Source of the DNA: Rosa chinensis
Lineage: Eukaryota; Streptophyta; Magnoliopsida; Rosales; Rosaceae
Assembly: GCF_002994745.2 (NCBI RefSeq)
Contig: NC_037094.1
Location: 6,928,001-6,992,000, forward strand
Length of the DNA: 64,000 nt
Reading direction: 5' to 3'
Shown: positions 57,052-64,000 of the stretch, one piece after another
How positions within the stretch are numbered: the first letter of the stretch is position 1
How the letters are laid out: each line of letters begins with the position of its first letter
Made by a program: the position numbers and the translations under genes
Notes under the pieces: generated by a model
What the model was told of the DNA's origin: nothing
The model's input: the letters and a program-made list of their open reading frames with translations, nothing else
The model's database searches: none

Positions 57052-57549
57052 CAAGATGAAGCCGTTTTTTGGCCGGACGACTACTGGTGGTTTGTGAAGG
57101 GCACCGAGGGCTGGACTCGGGTGGTTATGGTGGCGTTAATTCTCGTGGCATATACATTGGCTCAACCTTGGGTCCGTCACAATCGACTAAGAAACCCCCC
57201 TAAAACTCTAAAGAAACTTATCGGGTTCAATGCCTTCTCGTACTCCTACCACCTCTTTGTCATAGTGTACATCCTCTTTATTATCCATGGATACTTTCTC
57301 TACCTCTCCAAGAACTGGGACAAGAAAACAGTAAATGCTCCTTCAAATTATTGTACTAGTCTAGTGAAGCAAATTTTATAAACGGCAAAGCCCTTTGTTA
57401 CTTTCTGCTTCATCACTTTATAACATGCTTGTTTTCATGAATGGTCATCGCAGACATGGATGTATCTAGCTTTCCCAGTAATAATGTATGCATGTGAGCG
57501 TTTACTTCGTGCTCTCAGGTCTGGATATGAAACAATGAAGATTTTAAAG
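57052..57549 (+). pseudogene. RBOH (NADPH oxidase) gene fragment, two exons
   Basis: Exon about 57052-57330 reads [52 protein letters not shown] and [20 protein letters not shown]. Exon 57454-57549 continues TWMYLAFPVIMYACERLLRA and SGYETMKILK to a GT donor. Phases join cleanly. This is the haem-binding membrane core (ferric-reductase domain) of a plant respiratory burst oxidase, which makes superoxide at the plasma membrane. EF-hands and FAD/NADPH domains are absent, and the first exon begins abruptly. Whether it is a decayed gene or a captured piece is not decided by the sequence. Confidence 0.8.
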
Positions 57550-57945
57550 GTATAATTACTGTTTTAGAAAGTTGTTTAATTTCTTTCCAGCAATAGCTAA
57601 TGCATGTTTTGCTTTACTTAAGCCACCATTTCATAACAACCGAAAATGCCAAATCCAATTTATACATCAGAAAAGGCAATTAGTTACAATTGGGTTACCT
57701 ACTGAAAAAGAAAACCATACATTAGAGTCCTACTAGCTACATACTTAAAGTACTAGATAAAGCTAAACCCCCAAATTTATTCTTCCCCCTAGATTAAACT
57801 TGATCATCTTCCTATATCTACATTACTTGATACCATAGCATAAAGCCACAAACCATCGCCATGCACTTGATCACTTACACAAGCAGTATAAGGTTCCCTC
57901 CATACACTACAATGTCCATTAAGCCCTCATTGCACCCCCAAGACT

Positions 57946-58440
57946 TCACATAATATGGCACCCATTTTTATTTTCATCACTGAACAAGGCAAAGGTATCA
58001 GAATCGGCGGAATAGTAGGGATGTGGTGGATAGTTGGCTTGTGGTGGATGGGACGGCGGTGGCGGATGGTTTTCAAAATGATACGATGGCGGCTCAACCT
58101 CAGCTGCCAGCTCGGGACATTAGGCGGCCCATGAGGCGAAGGCTCGTACTGAGCTACCGACGATCCAGTGCTTGGCGGTGCATTGCCAGCCGGTTCACCC
58201 CCAGCAACATTACCATTGTCGTTCCCATTTTGCCCTTGTTCTTTTTCTTTTTACCCCCACCGCCACTGCCATTGCCAGCACCACCTCCACTTTTCTCTCC
58301 TACAACTTCACTCTCCCCACTGGCCTGGTTTGGTTCCTGGGAGATTTCAGCTTGGTCACTCTGTTTCTCTTTGCTTTTGGGGTTGCTTTGCTTCCTCGAT
58401 CTATTCTATTTTATATTCTATGGTGAGTAAAGCCCAGATT
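57946..58440 (-). pseudogene. HIPP (heavy-metal isoprenylated protein) 3' fragment
   Basis: The minus strand reads QSDQAEISQEPNQASGESEV, GGAGNGSGGGGKKKKNKGQN, PPPPSHPPQANYPPHPYYSA and finally FALFSDENKNGCHIM before a stop at 57948-57946. The basic Gly/Lys linker, Pro-rich tail and C-terminal CaaX box (CHIM, for isoprenylation) mark a HIPP. The frame shifts at least once (near 58190 and 58110), and the N-terminal metal-binding (HMA) domain is not found, so it is a broken piece. It converges on the RBOH fragment. Confidence 0.7.
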
Positions 58441-58686
58441 TATCCTTACTATGTGCGCGTAATTACCATCACACTTCTTCTCATGCTGTTGCTGAGAATT
58501 TGCAACAATCTGTTCAAAGTAGTGTTAGTGTTGCTAAGATTAACGTTTTCAAGCCAGTTATTAAACCTCTGAAGAAACGCCAAGAAAAAATTTGAAGATA
58601 TCACTAATGGTGTTAGTGTGAAGAAAGGTGAGACTGATGTGGATGTGCCTTATGAACTTTCAAATGCTGGGAATGGGATTTGATTT
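58441..58686. other. Unassigned stretch upstream of a gypsy LTR end
   Basis: A weakly open plus-strand passage (AENLQQSVQSSVSVAKINVF, KPVIKPLKKRQEK) is seen near 58480-58600 but not recognised. Confidence 0.3.
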
Positions 58687-58922
58687 TGTCACGCCCCGAA
58701 TTTTGAATATAGTAATTCAAATCCGAAAAGCGAAAACACACAAGGAAACATAAAGAAAAATTTTCGTTTAAATTAAGCAACTAAACAACTGAGCTTACAA
58801 ATTAAACTGAATATAAATTCAACATGTAACCACACTCACCAACTCACTACACAGCGGAAGACTACAAGTATAAGAGTCTTTCTACACCCATGTGACGGAA
58901 GGTCCACCTCGGCTTCGATAAT
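58687..58922 (+). mobile_element. Start of a Ty3-gypsy LTR, cut by CACTA-3
   Basis: TGTCACGCCCCGAATTTTG is a typical start of plant chromovirus-type LTRs. The sequence is then interrupted by CACTA-3 at 58923. The rest of the LTR is not in the window. Confidence 0.55.
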
Positions 58923-59159
58923 CACTACAAAAAAGAATTGTATTAGCTTCACTAATTTGCGTCGGCCTTCAATTGCCGTCGCCAATGCCTCCTCTTTTGA
59001 TACGGCAAAAACTGAGGGGTCGCGATTGTGCAAAATATTTGCGACGGTAACAACTGCTGTCGCCACTGGGCGTGGCAAACCCAATGGTTTACTTCGGAAA
59101 GAGTTAGCCGTAGTAAAATAATATGCTTACAATATGTTTGTTGCAGGAGATTACGATCC

Positions 59160-60348
59160 CACCTAAATCTAGTCGCTAACCCTAATCCCTCATTCCCTCA
59201 GCCTCTATTCGAGATTTCGACTGACCCTGACCCTCAGCCTCTCTTTGACTCACTCCCTCTGTCCCTCAGTTTCAGTCGCCGCCGACCCACCGCAAAGTTC
59301 GACGGTTCGGCCTTATCTCTAAGCTAGCTCTAACCTCTCAGTCAGTTATCTCACTCCCTCAGCCTCTCAGTCTCAGTCTTCATATTCGTAATCTCGAACC
59401 GCTGAACCGCCGACCCACGGCTTTGCTTCGACCCACTGTAAGTAAACCTTCTCTCTATACTTGATTGTTGGGATGTTGGTCTCCGACCCATCGATCTCCA
59501 GTTAATAGATTTGATTATTTGAAATTTCATCTCACAACTCTCAATCTCCCTCAGTCCCTCATCTGAAATTTCATGAACCCAGTAAGTCAAGTAACCAATT
59601 ATTTCAATTTTCAACCCAATCTCAGTAACTAACTCTCTGTTTTTGATTAAATAGTCTTAAATCTTACTCTTGGAGAGTTGGAGTCTTGGGGAGAGCGGAG
59701 GCCGGAACTCAGGAAGACGAGCAGTCGGAGTAGACAGGAGGAAGGAGGTGAGAAACTGAGAACGTGCGGACTGTGAATCTGTGAGTCTTCATTTGAAAAT
59801 TGAAATTGCTTTGTGGGTTGTGGCTTCTTTGGTTAATTGATTATATATTTATATGCAGCTAAGCAGCTTGATCAGTTTTTTTTTTAATTATAATTTATAT
59901 GCTTGATTGCTTGGCTGCTTCGTTGAAAGACAGAGAGGGATGGAAATTGCTTTGTGGCCTTGTGGCTTGTTTGATTAATGAATAATGATTATATATTTAT
60001 ATGAGTCTGTGACTCTGTGTATCAGTGTATGAAAGACACAAATGGTCAAATGGAATTGGTCAATTGGATTGGATAATTATGTTTGGTCATGGAAATGTTT
60101 GGTCAATTGGATTGGATAAAAATATATATATTTCTGTTTGTAGTGCAATGCCATCAGGTTTTTCACCACAATACTCATCGGCGTACTTTTTGTGTTCTTT
60201 TAATATGCGACCGAGTTACAAGTTTTCTCCAATCTGAGTTTAGACCTCCATAAAATTGTTTTTGTTTTGAACAAAGTTGTAGAGGATCCCATTCCTTTTT
60301 CTATAAATATTGTCTCCTAGAGTTCTCACACATATGATTTGTCAACAG
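59160..60348. other. CACTA-3 leader-like and intron-like sequence
   Basis: 59160-59640 is rich in CCCTCAGCCTCTC words, like a captured 5' untranslated region with possible introns. 59780-60340 is AT-rich with TTGTGG(C/G)TT repeats. No recognised exon. Confidence 0.35.
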
Positions 60349-60887
60349 AGGGAAACAACAAGATATTGTTAACCTTCTGGGAGCAACCTATTCTGCTGTT
60401 CTTTTCCTTGGAGCGGGAAATGCTTCTGCTGTGCAATCTGTGGTTGCGATTGAGAGAACAGTTTTCTACCGAGAAAGAGCAGCAGGAATGTATTCAGAGT
60501 TGCTTTATGCATTTGCTCAGGTAATCTATTCGAACATAGACTCACTTTTGTATTTGTTTTTGCCAAACACCAAATTATACATTCTGCTTTGTTATTTATT
60601 TATTAACTTTTTATGAACATTTTGTGATGAAGGTGGCCATTGAGACGATTTATGTTGCTATACAAACCATCATTTATTCCCTTCTTTTATTTACCATGAT
60701 CGGCTCCGAATTTAAAGTTGAGAAATTTTTGTATTTCTACTACTTTATATTCATGTGTTTTACGTACTTCTCAATGTATGGAATGATGGTGGTTGCCCTA
60801 ACTCCTGGCCATCAAATCACTGCAATTGTCATGGGCTTCTTCATGAGTGTCTGGAATTTGTTCTCCGGTTTCCTCGTCCCCAGACTG
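60349..60887 (+). pseudogene. ABCG/PDR transporter exons (second membrane domain)
   Basis: Exon 60349-60520 reads KQQDIVNLLGATYSAVLFLG, NASAVQSVVAIERTVFYRER and AAGMYSELLYAFAQ before GTAATC. Exon 60633-60887 reads VAIETIYVAIQTIIYSLLLF, then YGMMVVALTPGHQITAIVMG and WNLFSGFLVPRL before GTATG. These are adjacent exons from the second transmembrane domain of a full-size ABCG (PDR) transporter. Both frames are open and phases join, but flanking exons are missing; the next intron is cut by a gypsy LTR at 61004. It is a different part of the gene from the ABCG piece in CACTA-1. Confidence 0.82.
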
Positions 60888-61003
60888 GTATGTTATCATT
60901 TTTCACTTTTTTTGTTTTTTGTTTTTGTTTTTGTTTTTTGTTTGTTTGTTTTTGTTTTTTTTGTTTTTAACGAAAGAAAATAGTAACTATTTTCATTGTC
61001 CTT
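60888..61003 (+). repeat. TTTTTG-rich low-complexity intron tract
   Basis: 60900-60966 is a run of TTTTTG/TTTGTTTG units directly downstream of the ABCG exon donor. Confidence 0.8.
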
Positions 61004-63126
61004 TGATAGGAGCATTTTAATGTGATATTTTAATAGTTAATTCCTCACATTTTGCTTAGTTAATTCCTTAACTGAATCGATTTTTAATTCAATTTCTATT
61101 TTTAGGTACATTGGAGTAGATGAAGGTGAAATGAGCGTTAGGTCCATAATTACCTGGAAATGATGGAGAAAAATGGAAATGTACTAAAAGATCAATTTTA
61201 CACATATTCCTACTCCGGCTAGGAGAAACCAAGCCAAGCAAAGAAGAAGGAGCAGCCGCCTGACCAAATGAACTTCAAATGAGCTGAAACCTTCCAGATC
61301 CATTCTAGACACCCAAAGGATCATTTCTTATGAAGAGTGCCAGAGAAAAATATGAGTGGAAGGCCTTCAAACAATCAGCCCAATTCTCTACAGAAGCAAA
61401 ACCCGAAAACTGGACCTGTAAGAGGTCCAGCAGCATTTCCGGCCCAACCACATGGCAATACATTATGAAATTTTACCACAATGATCTACACTCATAGTGG
61501 AATATTTCATATGAAGAAGTCGAAGGCATATAATGAAGTCTTGTTGGAGAAATAATTGAAGGAATAAAGGGGCAGAAACTGACCTGAAAACAGTTCAACA
61601 CCACATATTCATGTTTCCCACCCACATAAAGAAAGCTAGATGCTTCTCTCTTTTTCCTTGGATATATTTTTTCTACAATCTCTTTAATAGATCATCATCA
61701 CTTCCATGTTGCTGCACCTTCATGCTTTGCTTTCATTTCATCATTTCTCTTTCTTTTCCATATTCTACAAATCACTTTCATACTCCACTTTCATTATTTT
61801 TCTTCCACTCATCATTTCACTCTTCTTTTTCTTCCCTATATAAACACCTTCTCCTCTCATTCTAAAACGACATTCCTTCATCCATCTCATCTTCTTTGTC
61901 TCTCCATTTCCTTTCCATTTTCCCACACCAATTCCTTCATCCATTCCATCTCCTTGTCTCTCCATTTCCTCTCCATATTTCTTTTCCATTCTCTAGTTTT
62001 CTTGTTCTTCATTTTCAAGCCAAGAGAAAGAGAAGCCATGCAATACATCAATTTCCCAACCGCCATCCACCCTTGTGTCGTCCTTAGAAGATTGCTTGCT
62101 TTCAAGGATCTTCAAGTTCTTCGTCTCAAGGCTTTATCATTCATCTTTCAAGGTGTATTATATCCTTTCTCTTGTTTTCTTTGTTTGATTTTGTAAAACT
62201 ATGAATTCTAGTTAACAAATAATGTTAAGGGCAAAGTTTAAAGCCCGTTTATATGTTTTGAGATAAAGTTGTGATTTCTATATGTTGATTTTTATGTTGC
62301 TTATGTGGGTTTGTTTAATTAAATTTGCATGATAGAAAACTTTTGTATTTTAATCTTATGTGGTTGCAAACACTTAGGGTTTTGATATAATTGGTGCTAG
62401 GTTTAAGAACATGAAATCGACTTTTCGTTTTGTGTAAACTTGAATCAAAGTAGTAAAGGTTTTGTGCAAAGACCGAATTTAATTAAAGAGGATTGCAATT
62501 AGGTGGACTTTTCCATACTAAGTTGTACACTTGAGTTGATAGCCTTTCTCTATGTCTAATGCGTTGAACATGTCATGATTGACTAGCTTTCTAGGGCTTG
62601 ATTGCATGTTTGATAGGATTAATCTAGGTGCTTTCGCTTAGGTTAATTAGCATTGAAAAGTAAAATATGGGAAATCATTTTCTTTCGAATGTTTCACATG
62701 ATCAACTCCTCTCTCATGACATTTAAAATCAACTATAGGAATTGTAATTGGATTTCTTGCACATGGATGTGGTTTTGATCTTTGTTCCTTGCGTTCCACC
62801 CTTGTATATATGTTTTTACGTTTTATTTATTTTATTTATTTTAATTTTAATTTTAAGAATCCTAATCCCCCCCTTATTTGTGTTTACTTGTATATATTTA
62901 TTCTTTATTTTATTTTTGTAAATAATACTTTATTATTTTAATTCTTTATTTGTTTATACAATTGTATATATTTATATTCTTTATTTTATTTTTGTAAATA
63001 ATACTTTTCTTTATTTGTTTCACAATTACAGGTGTACCCTCAATCCCCGGAATAGAACGATCCCTACTTACTTATACTACTAACGATATTTCAGGGTTAA
63101 ATTATGCGCTTGCTTTAGGCGCGTCA
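61004..63126 (+). repeat. Ty3-gypsy 5' LTR (2.1 kb)
   Basis: Starts TGATAGGAGCATTTTAATG and ends AGGCGCGTCA, followed after a few bases by a primer site. It is the same family as the solo LTR at 9723-11990; the shared right half is strongly alike, the left half has diverged. Small open frames at 61611-62196 are compositional. Confidence 0.85.
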
Positions 63127-63131
63127 ATTTT

Positions 63132-63150
63132 TGGCGCCGTTGCCGGGGAT
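63132..63150 (+). promoter_or_regulatory. Gypsy primer-binding site
   Basis: TGGCGCCGTTGCCGGGGAT starts six bases after the LTR end. It fits the 3' end of plant tRNA-Asp, the primer usually assigned to Athila/Tat-type elements. Confidence 0.75.
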
Positions 63151-64000
63151 TGAAAAATCACTTGCTAAATTGTGTCATTTATTGTATATATTTGTTGTAT
63201 ATAAATTGTTTAAAACTTAGTTTAAATATTATTTATATTATTGAACACGAATTTTAATTGTAGGTTGTAAATTGAGAGGAATAGGTGAAGTATCTTTTGT
63301 TAATATTGGCCTAAACCCCTTATTGGTACCTAGCTCAGGTCCCTTAAGGTTGAGGGCGGCCTTTATTAACACTTGTTGAACTGTCTTCTCACTTATGAAC
63401 TTTCTCATCTTAGTAAGAAAGCCTATGTGAAATGGTGTCTAGAAAGGGGACAACGTTCATGACGGGTTTTTGAATCCAGAAGTGCTTGCAAATGGGCCTA
63501 AACCACTATGTGGGAGTAGCTCATGCCAAAATGAATTTTTCCTCTCGTGTTCGTCCTCCCCCACCTGGCCATTTCACTAAGGTTGCCCAAACGATTTGAA
63601 AGGGAGTTTGTGTCTAGGCGACTATACTTGGGCCGCACGTCCACTTGATTTACCGCTTGGAATTTGATTCGATATCAATAATGTTTATAATAAAAAAAAT
63701 ACTTTTGAATACTCTATACGTGTAAATTATTTTGTTGTTTCACACTTTAAACTTGTAAAAATACTTTTCACGTTTTATACTCACTTGAGTACTTAACTTG
63801 TGTCTTATGTACAATATACTTGTTAATACTTGTAGTTTGTAATTAATAGTTATACTTGTTTTTATTTTGTATTTCTTTGTTAATTATAGTTACTAACTTT
63901 ATTTAATGTAGGTACTGTCTGGCTGCAAGACGTAAAATACAAGCGCTACTTGGGAGGCAACCCAATTCAGAATATAATCAGATTTGCTTTCTCTTTCCCT

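Larger units (their letters stand above)
58923..64000. mobile_element. CACTA-3 transposon, left part (right end beyond window)
   Basis: The left end CACTACAAAAAAGAATTG is a classic CACTA terminus, followed by GCGTCGGC, GCCGTCGCC, GCGACGG subterminal words to about 59100. Next come a leader-like CT-rich stretch (59200-59700), two ABCG exons and a gypsy insertion. The right terminus and target duplication cannot be seen, so the call is one-sided. Confidence 0.6.
61004..64000 (+). mobile_element. Ty3-gypsy retroelement, 5' part, runs off the window
   Basis: 5' LTR, then the primer site TGGCGCCGTTGCCGGGGAT at 63132-63150, as in Athila/Tat-group elements of plants. The following 850 bases show no gag frame, and a GCGCTACTTGGGAGGCAACC passage at 63940-63960, common in large non-coding gypsy derivatives. 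It may be a non-autonomous member. It lies in an intron of the ABCG fragment within CACTA-3. Confidence 0.75.

Noticed and set aside
60908..60966. Coding extension of the ABCG exon into FVFVFCLFVFV
   Set aside because: The GT donor at 60888 ends the exon; the following open frame comes from TTTTTG repeats.
61611..62196. Overlapping frames on both strands (up to 84 codons)
   Set aside because: They lie within the gypsy LTR and reflect a pyrimidine-rich tract.
1..64000. CRISPR arrays, bacterial operons, phage genes, rRNA genes
   Set aside because: None is present. Regular repeats seen are transposon subterminal repeats, minisatellites or microsatellites, and genes are intron-bearing.

Overview
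This is nuclear DNA from a flowering plant, almost certainly a dicot. The evidence is plant-type spliced genes, Ty1-copia and Ty3-gypsy LTR retrotransposons, CACTA transposons, a TRIM, a SINE and MULE-like elements, with AT-rich spacers and long microsatellites. Element styles recall Rosaceae, but that is an impression from memory. No rRNA gene, functional tRNA gene, CRISPR or prokaryotic feature was seen. All protein-family names come from reading translations against remembered families, since no search could be run.

Only one gene looks intact: a MYC2-type bHLH transcription factor at 5501-7212 (two exons, 468 aa). The rest is mostly a stack of nested mobile elements whose borders can be set from target-site duplications (TSDs).

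Layout. 1-870: remnant resembling a non-LTR element. 1070-2065: 5' piece of a copia element. 4100-4203: LTR and primer-site scrap. 5501-7212: bHLH gene. 7387-15403: a SINE split by a TRIM, which is itself split by a Harbinger-type element (7492-8402) and by CACTA-1 (8572-15074); CACTA-1 carries a gypsy solo LTR and a fused 5-phosphatase/ABCG transporter fragment. 15491-18069: MULE-like element A with an AGCTTTTG minisatellite. 18406-18793: foldback MITE. 19281-20474: short non-LTR element with a 17-bp TSD. 21867-25403: CACTA-5 with PMS1-like and ribosomal protein S6 fragments. 26037-26677: LPA3/DUF1995-like exons. 26710-38022: CACTA-4 with Nudix hydrolase exons, invaded by CACTA-2 (29023-34028), which carries PAA2/HMA8, myosin XI and probable xylulokinase fragments. 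39184-39212: SIS3-like first exon. 39377-55737: TIR element holding an HMGB-like scrap and a 13.2-kb copia element (41850-55020), itself invaded by a gypsy solo LTR (45649-48321) and by MULE-like element B (50231-53631). 56616-58440: copia, RBOH and HIPP fragments. 58687-64000: start of a gypsy LTR, then CACTA-3 with two ABCG exons, then a gypsy element running off the window.

The main result is the CACTA elements: four have both ends and matching 3-bp TSDs, and a fifth has one end. Together they hold exon pieces of at least eight unrelated host genes, with splice sites often still readable, and one case of an in-frame fusion of two captured exons. A second result is a pair of MULE-like elements built around the same degenerate minisatellite, one on each side of the window and in opposite orientation.
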